Assembly (NCBI RefSeq): GCF_025837095.1
Contig: NZ_CP107551.1
Location: forward strand, 2,276,352-2,340,351
DNA: 64,000 bases
Reading direction: 5' to 3'
DNA from: Rhodococcus sp. Z13
GTDB lineage: Bacteria > Actinomycetota > Actinomycetes > Mycobacteriales > Mycobacteriaceae
Position numbers and translations under genes: made by a program. Below the pieces are notes generated by a model that was not told the origin of the DNA, ran no database searches, and saw only the letters and a list, made by a program, of their open reading frames with translations. This document shows positions 32,882 to 41,000 of this stretch, in pieces (the stretch's first letter is position 1; every line of letters begins with the position of its first letter).

Positions 32882-33149
32882 GGGCCGACACATCCCCCGG
32901 CGGCCTCGCAGCGCGCCGCGGCACAGGACAACAGATCGGACACGGGCTTCACGCCGTCCATGGACATCTCGATTCGGCCGACTCGTCAGAACCTCTGTCT
33001 ACCCGCCCGGCGACCGTTCCGACCCCGGTGCGACCGCATCGTGACCCACCCGCGGTGGTCGAGCGCACTCGAGTGACAGGTGTGACCCATGGGGGAACTG
33101 GGTATCAGCGAGGAGCCGCACCACGGAGTGAACGAAAGGAAACTGCAAC

Positions 33150-33422
33150 ATGCTCGGACTCGGAATCCTCGGCTGGATCGTCATCGGAGGCCTCGCCGGC
33201 TGGATCGGCAGCAAGATCATGGGCACCGACGCGCAGCAGGGCATCCTGCTCAACGTCGTCGTCGGTGTCGTCGGCGGCCTCATCGGCGGGTTCCTGCTCG
33301 GGCTGTTCGGTGTCGACGTCGGAAGCGGCGGCTGGTTCTTCAGCTTCTTCACCTGCCTCCTCGGCGCGGTGATCCTGCTGTTCGTCGTCAAGGCGGTCAC
33401 CGGTCGCCGCGCGCGCCGCTGA
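33150..33422 (+). CDS. GlsB/YeaQ/YmgE-family stress membrane protein
   Basis: 90 residues, three hydrophobic Gly-rich helices (LGILGWIVIGGLAGWIGSKI, VVVGVVGGLIGGFLLGLFG, FFSFFTCLLGAVILLFVV). Strong GAAAGGA 10 nt before the ATG. It has its own terminator and a 268-bp divergent upstream region shared with the YbdK gene, in which I see no clear promoter hexamers. Paralogue of the protein at 23429. Confidence 0.9.
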   Translation: MLGLGILGWIVIGGLAGWIGSKIMGTDAQQGILLNVVVGVVGGLIGGFLLGLFGVDVGSGGWFFSFFTCLLGAVILLFVVKAVTGRRARR

Positions 33423-33436
33423 CCGAACACGCCTTT

Positions 33437-33471
33437 CGAGGTGGTCCCGGCCCCAGGCCGGGACCACCTCG
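33437..33471. terminator. 16-bp hairpin after the GlsB-type gene
   Basis: CGAGGTGGTCCCGGCC (33437-33452) and its perfect complement (33456-33471) with a CCA loop, 15 bp after the stop. It lies between convergent genes and may serve the redoxin gene on the minus strand too. Confidence 0.8.
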
Positions 33472-33530
33472 TCGTCTGCCGTGATCCCTCTGCGGTGGTC
33501 TCGTCGGCGGTGCTCCGGGAGGGCGGCAGG

Positions 33531-33950
33531 TCAGGGCAGGCGGGCGCGCAACCAGCCCGGATCCGGATTCGTGCGGACCTCGTCGCCGGCCACGACCGTC
33601 GGTACCGTCTCGTTGCCGCCGTTGAACCCCCGTACCCGCACCGCCGCGGCGCGATCGCGGTGGATGTCGACCCACAGCGCCCGGCCCGCCCGCCGCCCCA
33701 GCGCGAGACGCAGCCGCACGCAGAACATGCAGCCCGGACGCCAGTACACGATCGGCACCCCGCGCGCGGCCGCCTCGTGCCGTGCCCTCGCGTCGTCCAC
33801 ATGGCGGGGGAACAGCAACGGCGAGATCAGCCACCCCACCATCAGCAGCACGAGCGCCGTGACGATCGACACCGTGTCGGCCCCGCCGGTGACGAGCACG
33901 AACACGGCGAGCGCCGCCATCGTCGCCGGTAGAACCCACGCGCGTGCCAT
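33531..33950 (-). CDS. Membrane-anchored glutaredoxin/mycoredoxin-like protein
   Basis: 139 residues. Two hydrophobic segments at about 5-22 and 27-47, then a glutaredoxin fold with the redox motif C74-M-F-C77 in VYWRPGCMFCVRLR and the TVPTVV cis-Pro loop. Actinobacterial relatives use mycothiol. The redox domain follows the second helix; topology is not certain. Single gene, convergent with the GlsB-type gene. Confidence 0.82.
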   Translation of the reverse strand: MARAWVLPATMAALAVFVLVTGGADTVSIVTALVLLMVGWLISPLLFPRHVDDARARHEAAARGVPIVYWRPGCMFCVRLRLALGRRAGRALWVDIHRDRAAAVRVRGFNGGNETVPTVVAGDEVRTNPDPGWLRARLP

Positions 33951-34028
33951 GCCCGTCAGCCTAGGGGCTCCGGTGCCCGGTGGGCCGGCCAGTAGGCTGT
34001 GGTGGGACGCGCGCTAGCGTGGACGGTC

Positions 34029-34694
34029 ATGGTCGTCACCGAGAATTCACCGCGCGTCTCCCCACGGTTGGGTCTGTCGACACTGCTGCCCGCACTGTCG
34101 ACCGCCGTGGTGCTGGCCCTGCTCGCGGCGCTGACCGTCCCCGCCCGGAACCGGCTGTACCTCGCCGTCGCCGAGACGTTCGAGCAGTCGGCGCTCGGCT
34201 CGTTCGCCGGGCTCGTCGCCGACAAGGGCCTGCTCGTGCTGGTCGCGTTCACCGGTGTGCTGGCCGTGCAGCTGTGGCGGACCGACCTCGAGCGGTTCCG
34301 GACCCTGGCGGTGGCCGGGGTCGGCGTGGTCGCGGCGTATCTCACCAGCGAACTCGTGAAACTGGTCGTGACCGAACCGCGGCCCTGCCGGGCCCTGGGC
34401 ATCGAGACCGTGCTCGAATGCCCCGAGGTCGGCGACTGGTCGTGGCCGTCCAACCACTCGGTGATCGCCGCGTCCTTCGCCACCGCCTGCATCCTCGCCG
34501 TGCCGCGCCTGGCGTGGATCGTCGCGCCGCTCGCGGCGATCCTCGCCTTCTCCCGGGTGGCCGGCGGGGTGCACTACGTCCACGACGTGCTGTCGGGGAT
34601 GTCCCTCGGTGTGCTCGTGGTCTCGCTCGTCACGGCCGTGCTGCTCCCGCTGTCGGGTCGTATCGACCTCACGCGCCTGGCGCCGCGCCGCTGA
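34029..34694 (+). CDS. PAP2-family phosphatase
   Basis: 221 residues, five to six membrane helices. The three phosphatase motifs are complete: KLVVTEPRP, SNHS (WSWPSNHSVIAAS) and SRVAGGVHYVHDV. Dephosphorylates a membrane lipid phosphate such as undecaprenyl pyrophosphate or phosphatidate. ATG at 34029. Convergent with the methyltransferase gene, 3 bp apart. Confidence 0.9.
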   Translation: MVVTENSPRVSPRLGLSTLLPALSTAVVLALLAALTVPARNRLYLAVAETFEQSALGSFAGLVADKGLLVLVAFTGVLAVQLWRTDLERFRTLAVAGVGVVAAYLTSELVKLVVTEPRPCRALGIETVLECPEVGDWSWPSNHSVIAASFATACILAVPRLAWIVAPLAAILAFSRVAGGVHYVHDVLSGMSLGVLVVSLVTAVLLPLSGRIDLTRLAPRR

Positions 34695-34697
34695 CCC

Positions 34698-35606
34698 TCA
34701 CCGCTTCGTCGCGGTCAGATAGGTCGGCTCCCGCGCGAATTCCTCCAGGGCCCCCAGATCCGGCGGCAGCGGCGGGATCGGCGTCCCGTAGCGCTCGGCG
34801 AGCCCGGCGGTGCTCGCCGGCTCCACCCACCAGCCGTGTTCGCCGAGCCAGTCCGCCGGGGACGCCCGCGCATCGTCGTAGAACAGCTCGGTGACGTCGA
34901 CGCCGCCGAAGGGATCGGCCCCGCCGAACCGTTCGCGCAACTCGGTGAGCTGCCGGACGTGGTCGTCGCGCCCGAAATCGTTGAGCGCCACCCGGCTGCC
35001 CGGGGCGGACACGGCGTCGATCCGGGCGAACAGCGCATCGTGCGCCGGACCCGGCAGATAGGCCAGCAATCCCTCGGCGGACCACGCCGTCGGCCGGTGC
35101 GCATCGAAACCGGCGTCGGCGAGCGCGGCGGGCCAGTCCTCCCGCAGATCCACCGCCACCGTCCGCAGCTCCGCCCGCGGGCGGACGTCGTGCTCGTCGA
35201 GCACCGCCTGCTTGAAGTCGAGGACGCTCGCCCGGTCGATCTCGAAGATCACCGTGCCCGGCTGCCAGGGCAGCCGGTAGGCGCGATCGTCGAGCCCCGA
35301 CGCCAGCACGACGGCCTGCCGGATCCTGCCGGCCGAGGCCGCGACGAAGTAGTCGTCGAAATAGCGGGTGCGCAACCCCATGAAGCCGGGGAAGAAGAAC
35401 GGCATCGCCTCGAGCGGCGAGGGGTCGGCGAGTAGCGCCGTGAAGTGTGGGTCACCCGCGGCCTCGACGAACCAGCGGGCGAACGGGTCGTCGATCAACG
35501 GGTCGGGACGCTCCGATTCGAGGGCCCGCACGGTCGCGACGCCCAGCGCCGTGCGTCCCACACTGCTCACGATGTCCCAGTCGTCGCCGTCGGATCGGGT
35601 CGACAT
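34698..35606 (-). CDS. SAM-dependent methyltransferase (TIGR00027 / LCM family)
   Basis: 302 residues. The N-terminus has VGRTALGVATVRALESERPDPLIDDPFA. The SAM motif sits in AVVLASGLDDRAYRLPW, followed by the family's FEIDRASVLDFKQAVL and WSAEGLLAYLP. Mycobacteria carry many paralogues of this O-methyltransferase family. GGAGG 6 nt before the ATG at 35606. Substrate unknown. Confidence 0.9.
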   Translation of the reverse strand: MSTRSDGDDWDIVSSVGRTALGVATVRALESERPDPLIDDPFARWFVEAAGDPHFTALLADPSPLEAMPFFFPGFMGLRTRYFDDYFVAASAGRIRQAVVLASGLDDRAYRLPWQPGTVIFEIDRASVLDFKQAVLDEHDVRPRAELRTVAVDLREDWPAALADAGFDAHRPTAWSAEGLLAYLPGPAHDALFARIDAVSAPGSRVALNDFGRDDHVRQLTELRERFGGADPFGGVDVTELFYDDARASPADWLGEHGWWVEPASTAGLAERYGTPIPPLPPDLGALEEFAREPTYLTATKR

Positions 35607-35715
35607 CTCGCGCCTCCGTAGACCGGCACCCCTCGGCCAGGCTACCGCCGCCACCGAGCCCCGGCAGGCGCTTTCCGGCTGTGCCCGGTCGGTGGGCGGG
35701 CCTACGCTACCGGAC

Positions 35716-36129
35716 ATGAGCCACGGCACCGGTGCACCACCGCCCAGCCGGCACATCTGCCGGGTGATCGCCTGCCCACCGCAGCGGGTGTACGGGTACG
35801 CCGCGAACCCCGAGCACCTCCCGGCCTGGGCCGCGGGCCTGGCCCGCAGCGAGGTGCACCGCGAGGGCGACGTGCTCGTCGCGGACTCACCCATGGGCCG
35901 GGTCACCGTCCGGTTCGTGCCCCGCAACGATCTCGGCGTGCTCGACCACGACGTCACCCTCCCGTCGGGGGAGACCGTGTACAACCCGATGCGGGTGCTC
36001 GCCCACCCGGACGGCGCCGAAGTGGTGTTCACCCTGCGGCAACGCGACATGACCGACGCCGAGTTCGACCGCGACACCCGCATGGTCGAGGAGGACCTCG
36101 CGCGGCTCGCGGCGCTGCTCGAGGACTGA
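35716..36129 (+). CDS. SRPBCC-family protein
   Basis: 137 residues, Bet v1-like pattern with CPPQRVYGYAANPEHLPAWAAGLARSEV at the N-terminus and the C-terminal helix DRDTRMVEEDLARLAALLED. No catalytic residues are known for this subgroup; it probably binds a hydrophobic ligand. Divergent from the methyltransferase across 109 bp and 46 bp before the DJ-1 gene, possibly co-transcribed with it. Confidence 0.8.
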   Translation: MSHGTGAPPPSRHICRVIACPPQRVYGYAANPEHLPAWAAGLARSEVHREGDVLVADSPMGRVTVRFVPRNDLGVLDHDVTLPSGETVYNPMRVLAHPDGAEVVFTLRQRDMTDAEFDRDTRMVEEDLARLAALLED

Positions 36130-36175
36130 TCACAAACTCTGCACACAGGTGTTTTCAGACTGTTACGCTCCGCGC

Positions 36176-37156
36176 GTGCAGATCGCCGTCGTCGCCGTTC
36201 CCGGACTGACCGCCCTGGACGTCGTCGGCCCCTACGAGGTCTTCCGCTACCTGTCCGGCGCGGAGATCCGGTTCGTCTGGCACGAGACCGGACCGGTCGT
36301 CGCCGACAGCGGCATGCTGGCCCTCGGTGTCACCCACAGCTTCGACGAGACCCCGCAACCCGACATCGTCGTCGTCCCCGGATCCGGCACCGCCATCGCC
36401 GTGGCGGCCGAGGACCCTAAGCTACGCGACTGGCTGGTGCGGGTGCACCGCACGACCGCGTGGACCGTGTCGGTGTGCGGGGGTGCGCTGGTGCTCGCCG
36501 CCGCCGGACTGCTCGACGAGCGCCACGTCGCCTCCCACTGGCAGGCCCTGGCCGCCCTGCGCACCTTCGGGGCGGTGCCCTGCGCCGACGAGCGGATCGT
36601 CTACGACGGCAAGATCGTCAGCTGCGCCGGGGTGTCCGCCGGCATCGACCTCGCGCTGTCGCTCGCGGCCCGCATCGCCGGCCGGGACCGGGCCGAGGCC
36701 ATCCAGCTGATGATCGAGTACGACCCGCAGCCACCCTTCGACAGCGGCCACATGAGCTCGGCGTCGCGCCGCACCAAACTGCTGGCCAACGCGCGGCTCT
36801 CCCGCGATGCCGCGCGCGGCGGGAACCTGGCCGCGGCGAGCCGGCTGGCGTGGACGACGACCCTCGACCGGATGCGCCGCCGCCGTCGCCTGGTGCGACG
36901 TCAGTCCGGCGCCGGTGCGCCGGTCGTCGCGTCGGTCTCGGTCGCGCGTGCGACGTTGCCTTCGGTCGCGCGCGCGACGTCGAGCTCGGCACGGAGCCGG
37001 GCGTTCTCGCCGCGCGCCGCGTCGATCTCGCCGCGCAGGGCACCGAGTTCGCTGCGCAGTGCCGTGAGTTCGGCGCGTAGTTCGTCGGCCCGCTCCCGCG
37101 CGGCCGTCTCCGCCGCCTCGGCCGCGGCGGCGGAGATGCGCGACTGTTCGAGCTGA
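36176..37156 (+). CDS. DJ-1/PfpI-family protein with a C-terminal extension antisense to the next gene
   Basis: 326 codons from a GTG. Residues 1 to about 190 form a DJ-1/PfpI domain (IAVVAVPGLTALDVVGPYEVF, nucleophile elbow SVCGGALVLAAAGLL). Residues 190-240 are the usual helical tail. No stop follows: the frame runs 256 bp into the oppositely oriented coiled-coil gene as a Ser/Ala/Arg-rich low-complexity tail. Family members are about 230 residues, so the original stop was probably lost. Resembles amidase-like or isonitrile-hydratase-like members; activity unknown. Confidence 0.75.
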   Translation: MQIAVVAVPGLTALDVVGPYEVFRYLSGAEIRFVWHETGPVVADSGMLALGVTHSFDETPQPDIVVVPGSGTAIAVAAEDPKLRDWLVRVHRTTAWTVSVCGGALVLAAAGLLDERHVASHWQALAALRTFGAVPCADERIVYDGKIVSCAGVSAGIDLALSLAARIAGRDRAEAIQLMIEYDPQPPFDSGHMSSASRRTKLLANARLSRDAARGGNLAAASRLAWTTTLDRMRRRRRLVRRQSGAGAPVVASVSVARATLPSVARATSSSARSRAFSPRAASISPRRAPSSLRSAVSSARSSSARSRAAVSAASAAAAEMRDCSS

Positions 37157-37992
37157 TTGCGCAGCTCCGCGGTGCGCTCCCGCTCGGCGCTCAGTTCGGT
37201 TCCGAGACGCTCACCGGCGGCGGCCTCCCGCTCGAGGGCCGCGTGGACGCGGCCCAGTTCGGCGCGGACGTCCGTGATCTCGGCGAGTGCGCGGTCGCGT
37301 TCGGCGGACACCTCCGCCAGCCGGCGCCCCTGGTCGGCGAGTGCGTCGTCCTGTCGCGCCACCGTCTCGCGCAGCTCGGCCACCGTGCGGGTGTGCTCGG
37401 CGGTCGCGGTGTCGAAATCCTGCTGCCACCGGCGCAGCGTCTCGGCGTGCTCGTCGGACAGGCGCGTCATCTCCTCGCGGTGGGTTTCCTCGAGTCGGCG
37501 CAGCTGCTCGCCGTGCGCGGCGCGGGCGTCGGCGAGTTCGGCGTCGACGGCGGCCACCGCGGCGTCGGCGTTGTCGCGGTCCTCGACGGCCTGGGCGAGC
37601 TGTTCGCGCAACCGCACGATCTTCGCGTCCGCGTCGGCCTTGACCTTCGCGAGTTCCGCCGCGGCCCGGGTCATCTGCACCTCGAGGGCCTCGGCGTCGG
37701 TGAGCCGGTCCACCGCCGTGGTGATCCGCTCGGCGAGCGCCGCGTACTGCTCGACGGTGGTGGAGGTGAGTGCCCGCAGCGCGGTGGTCGCGGCGGTGAG
37801 CGACGAGACGGCGTCCTCGGGACTGTCCACCGGCTGCTGGGTGCGGGCCGCCGCTTCCTTCTTCGCCCGTTCGCGTTCGCGGTAGGCGCGGACCCGATCG
37901 GCGGGGGTGGCGTACTTGCGGGGGCGGCCGACCCGGGGCTTGTCGGTGGGGGAGACGTCGGGGCTCTCCGGTTCGGGGGAGGTGTCGGTCAT
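36901..37992 (-). CDS. KfrA-like coiled-coil DNA-binding protein
   Basis: 363 residues. A basic AT-hook-like N-terminus (VGRPRKYATPADRVRAYRERERAKK) is followed by about 280 residues of heptad-rich Glu/Ala/Arg/Leu coiled coil. This layout recalls KfrA and other plasmid- or mobile-element coiled-coil proteins that autoregulate through repeats in their own promoter. Such repeats, AT-rich, lie 59-115 bp upstream of its start. Function not proven; nucleoid or partition role is an inference. Confidence 0.65.
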   Translation of the reverse strand: MTDTSPEPESPDVSPTDKPRVGRPRKYATPADRVRAYRERERAKKEAAARTQQPVDSPEDAVSSLTAATTALRALTSTTVEQYAALAERITTAVDRLTDAEALEVQMTRAAAELAKVKADADAKIVRLREQLAQAVEDRDNADAAVAAVDAELADARAAHGEQLRRLEETHREEMTRLSDEHAETLRRWQQDFDTATAEHTRTVAELRETVARQDDALADQGRRLAEVSAERDRALAEITDVRAELGRVHAALEREAAAGERLGTELSAERERTAELRNQLEQSRISAAAAEAAETAARERADELRAELTALRSELGALRGEIDAARGENARLRAELDVARATEGNVARATETDATTGAPAPD

Positions 37993-38050
37993 GGGGTCCT
38001 AGGAGGTCGCGGGGTGTCGAAACGCCTGGTGGTTGTCCACTCTACAGCAA

Positions 38051-38107
38051 TACGTTTCGTAATGAATATCAGATCAGTAACGAAACGTAATGAAACGAAA
38101 CGAAAAT
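38051..38107. promoter_or_regulatory. AT-rich repeat array upstream of the KfrA-like gene
   Basis: A 10-bp inverted repeat, TACGTTTCGT (38051-38060) and ACGAAACGTA (38080-38089), is followed by further direct copies of the core in TGAAACGAAACGAAAAT (38091-38107). The segment is strikingly AT-rich for this window. It is the likely autoregulatory operator of the coiled-coil gene. It belongs to a 359-bp gap (37993-38351) with no gene; the other notable element there is the palindrome at 38209. Confidence 0.6.
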
Positions 38108-38208
38108 AAGGTGTGTTGAACTGGGGAAATGATGCCGGATACCGTCGGGCAGGCAGGAATCGTTACTTCGATACCTCGGCAAAGGGCTCGGCGCGGCCCG
38201 GAGACGAC

Positions 38209-38239
38209 TGATCGTCATAATTCCCACTTATGACGATCA
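38209..38239. promoter_or_regulatory. Perfect 12-bp inverted repeat with 7-bp spacer
   Basis: TGATCGTCATAA (38209-38220) and TTATGACGATCA (38228-38239) flank TTCCCAC. It lies 113 bp upstream of the nitroreductase ATG. Length and symmetry suit a dimeric repressor operator (TetR or MarR type). The cognate regulator cannot be named. Confidence 0.55.
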
Positions 38240-38351
38240 CGAGCCGGGGAGGGGTCGAAAAACCGGACCCCTGCGCCGGCCCCGCGAACCGGTTGTCCCG
38301 GCCCGGCCGGGGTGCGACCCTGGGAACCGGACAGGCATGTCGGGGGAGACC

Positions 38352-38816
38352 ATGACGGACGATTCGCTCGCACCCGTGCGCCGCTACCGTCCGGGCCGGT
38401 GGCGCCATCTCGAGAACGCGGTGATGAGCCTGCTCACCCGGGTGGGCCTGATGCCGCACTCCTACCTGCTGCTCACCCGTGGCCGGCGCACGGGGAAGTT
38501 GCGCCGCACACCCGTGGTGCTCGTCGAACTGCACGGCAGACGCTGGCTGGTCGCGCCCTACGGAGTGGTGGGCTGGGTGCACAACGCCCGCGCCGCCGGG
38601 GAGGTCACCCTCGTCCGCCGGGCCGAGCGCCGCACCTACACGATCCGGGAGGTGCCGGCCGAGGAGGCCGGGCCCGTGTTGCAGCGCTATCTGGACCTCG
38701 CGCCCGCACCCCGCAAGTACTTCCGGGCCCGCCGGGGCGAGCCGGTCCAGCGGTTCGTCGCCGAGGCGCACCTGCATCCGGTCTTCGAACTGACCCCCAC
38801 CGCCGTTCCGGGATGA
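38352..38816 (+). CDS. Deazaflavin (F420)-dependent nitroreductase-family protein
   Basis: 154 residues. The family core LLLTRGRRTGKLRRTPVVLVELHGRRWLVAPYG, WVHNARAAGEVTLVRRAERRTY and the YFRARR segment match Ddn-like F420H2-dependent quinone reductases. Uses reduced F420 to reduce quinones or other acceptors. GGGAG 5 nt before the ATG. Coupled by ATGA to the broken racemase gene. Confidence 0.85.
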   Translation: MTDDSLAPVRRYRPGRWRHLENAVMSLLTRVGLMPHSYLLLTRGRRTGKLRRTPVVLVELHGRRWLVAPYGVVGWVHNARAAGEVTLVRRAERRTYTIREVPAEEAGPVLQRYLDLAPAPRKYFRARRGEPVQRFVAEAHLHPVFELTPTAVPG

Positions 38817-39549
38817 ACTCGGCCGTGCGGCACGTCGGCATCCTCGGGCACAGCTGGGAGGGTGCCGCCGAATGCTGGCGCGAGGTGTGCCGGCACAGCG
38901 CCCGGCTCGGGCATCCGGGACATCCGGACCTGACCATGGACTGCATCTCGTTCGAGACCTGCATGCCCGCCTGGGAGGTCGGTGATCACGCCGCCGTGCG
39001 GGCCGTCCTCGCGACCGGCGTCGACCGGCTCGCACGGGCGGGATGCGAGTTCTTCGTGTGCCCCGACAACATCGCCCACCTGGCCCTCGAGGCTCCGGGT
39101 GTGCCCTGGCCCTACCGGGTCTGCACCTGATCGACCTCGTCGCCGACGCCGCGCGACGCGCTGGGCACACCCGCGTCGGCGTCCTGGGCACCCGCTTCAC
39201 CATGGAGGGGTCGCTGTATCCGCGGGAACTGGCGGCACGCGGTATCGAAGCGGTCGTCCCCGCCGCGGCCGATCGGGCGATGGTGGACACCGCGATCTTC
39301 ACCGAACTGGTCCACGGGGAGTTCCACGACGGCACCCGCGCCGCCTTCGTCGACCTCGTCGACCGGCTGGCGGCGTCCGGGTGCGACGCGGTGGCGTTGG
39401 TGTGCACCGAGATCCCCCTGCTGCTCACCCCCGAGGAGTGCCCGCTGCCGGTGCTGGACTCGACGCGGATCGCGGGTCGCGCCGCGCTCGAGGTGGCGCT
39501 CGGGCACCGCCCGGCACCGACCTGGCGGGGCGCGTCGTTCCGGCCGTGA
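38813..39549 (+). pseudogene. Aspartate/glutamate racemase family gene, frameshifted
   Basis: The first frame (38813-39130) reads VGILGHSWEGAAECWREVCRHSA and the first catalytic region FFVCPDNIAH, then stops at YRVCT. The second frame resumes at PGLHLIDLVADAARRAGHTRVGVLGTRFTMEG and contains the second catalytic Cys region LVCTEIPLLL, ending at 39549. One missing base around 39107-39112 (in CCCTGGCCCTACC) explains the break. Both catalytic Cys motifs survive, so the break is recent or a sequencing error. Confidence 0.82.
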
Positions 39550-39562
39550 CGGTCCGGTCGGC

Positions 39563-39937
39563 TCAGTGACTGCGGTCGTAGTCCCGCTGCGCGGCGACGA
39601 TCTCCGGTATCGATCCTTCGACGACCTCGACCAGTCCCAGCAGCGGCGCGGTGATGCGTCGGCCGAGGTCGGTGAGGGAGTACTCGACGTGCGGTGGGAC
39701 GGTGCCGAGCACCGCCCGGTGCACCAGGCCGTCGCGTTCGAGGGTCCGCAGGGTCTGCGACAGCATGCGTTCGCTCACCCCGTCGACCCGCCGGTGCAGC
39801 TCCGCGAAGCGGTGCGCGTCGTCGACGAGGGCGGCGAGGATCAGCACACCCCACCGGCCCGTGATGTTCTGCAGCACCGGCCGCGACGGGCACCCCCGCG
39901 CGAAAACATCGGCGGCGGGAAGGGATTCGGTGCTCAT
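39563..39937 (-). CDS. HxlR-family transcriptional regulator
   Basis: 124 residues. Winged-helix with the family hallmark CPSRPVLQNITGRWGVLILAAL and RFAELHRRVDGVSERMLSQTLRTLERDGLV, plus a Cys near residue 18 that in relatives senses quinones or electrophiles. Divergent from an NmrA-type quinone reductase gene with an operator-like repeat between them, the usual arrangement for QorR/YtfH-type regulators. Confidence 0.9.
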   Translation of the reverse strand: MSTESLPAADVFARGCPSRPVLQNITGRWGVLILAALVDDAHRFAELHRRVDGVSERMLSQTLRTLERDGLVHRAVLGTVPPHVEYSLTDLGRRITAPLLGLVEVVEGSIPEIVAAQRDYDRSH

Positions 39938-39952
39938 GCACACGGAGTATAC

Positions 39953-39980
39953 GATCACCGATCACCGATCACCGATCACC
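39953..39980. repeat. Four tandem copies of GATCACC
   Basis: A 7-bp unit repeated four times without change, starting 15 bp upstream of the HxlR start, followed by a degenerate fifth copy (GATCCTC). It lies in the 5' leader of the regulator gene and could vary in number by slippage. Confidence 0.9.
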
Positions 39981-40012
39981 GATCCTCGGCCGAGGCCGCC
40001 CGCAGGGTTTCC

Positions 40013-40027
40013 CTTACGAAAAGTAAG
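40013..40027. promoter_or_regulatory. HxlR-type operator CTTAC-N5-GTAAG
   Basis: CTTAC (40013-40017), GAAAA, GTAAG (40023-40027), 45 bp upstream of the reductase ATG and within the divergent region. Related HxlR regulators bind similar short TTAC/GTAA repeats. Likely controls both genes. Confidence 0.55.
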
Positions 40028-40072
40028 TGGTGGAATCGGTGTGGTCCGATCCCACCCGATTCGAGGAGTTCC

Positions 40073-40933
40073 ATGACCATCGCCGTCACCGGAGCCGCCG
40101 GCCACCTCGGCCGCCTGTCCATCGCCGCCCTGCGCGCCCGCGGGGTCGCTCCCGCCGACATCGTCGCCGTCGTCCGGGACGCCGCCAAGGCCGCCGACCT
40201 CGCCGCCGACGGCGTGCAGGTCCGCGTCGCCGACTACGGCGACCCCGCCGCCCTGCGCGAGGCCCTGACCGGCGTCGACAAGCTGCTGCTCGTCTCCGGC
40301 AGCGAGGTCGGGCAGCGCCTGCCCCAGCACACCAACATCGTCGACGCCGCCAAGGCGACCGGCGTGACCTTCATCGCCTACACCTCCGTCCTCCACGCCG
40401 CGACCAGCCCGCTGCTGCTCGCCGGCGAACACAAGGCCACCGAGGACCTGCTCGCCGCCTCCGGCATCGACCACGCCCTGCTGCGCAACGGCTGGTACTG
40501 GGAGAACTACGCGAGCGCCGTCGGGACCGCTGCGGCCACCGGCACCCTCGTCGGCTCCGCCGGCACCGGACGCGTCGCCGGCGCGGCCCGTGCGGACTTC
40601 GCCGAGGCGGCCGCCGTCGTCCTCACCACCGACGGACACGCCGGAGCCGCCTACGAACTCGGCGGACAGCGCCTGACCTACCCCGAGCTCGCCGAGGTGC
40701 TCTCCGGCCTCGTCGGCAAGCCCGTCGTCTGCCAGGACATCTCCAAGGAGGAGTACGCGACGATCCTGGAGAACGCCGGGGTCCCCGCCCGGTTCGCCGC
40801 CGTGCTCGCCGACTCGGACGCGGGCATCGCCGTCGGGGCGCTCGACACCGACAGCGGCGACCTCGCGCGGCTGATCGGACGGGCCCCGACCCCGGCCGCG
40901 GACGCGCTGGCGGCCGTCGCGCCGGCCGTGTGA
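40073..40933 (+). CDS. NmrA-family NAD(P)H:quinone oxidoreductase (QorB-like)
   Basis: 286 residues, atypical SDR. The NADPH motif TGAAGHLG at residues 6-13 is intact, as is the NmrA-type LLLVSGSEVGQRLPQHTNIVDAAKATGVTFIAYTS stretch and NGWYWENY. Reduces quinones or senses NADP(H). AGGAG 6 nt before the ATG. Regulated by the divergent HxlR gene by analogy to qorB/qorR pairs. Confidence 0.88.
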   Translation: MTIAVTGAAGHLGRLSIAALRARGVAPADIVAVVRDAAKAADLAADGVQVRVADYGDPAALREALTGVDKLLLVSGSEVGQRLPQHTNIVDAAKATGVTFIAYTSVLHAATSPLLLAGEHKATEDLLAASGIDHALLRNGWYWENYASAVGTAAATGTLVGSAGTGRVAGAARADFAEAAAVVLTTDGHAGAAYELGGQRLTYPELAEVLSGLVGKPVVCQDISKEEYATILENAGVPARFAAVLADSDAGIAVGALDTDSGDLARLIGRAPTPAADALAAVAPAV

Positions 40934-41000
40934 CACCGCCCGGCCGACTTCCGCCGTCAATGCCGACGAGTGCGGGCGCGTGGTGGCAGGATCGGAAGGC

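Noticed and set aside
39953-39980. GATCACC repeats as a CRISPR-like or origin array
   Set aside because: Units of 7 bp with no spacers and no DnaA boxes or cas genes; simple tandem repeat.
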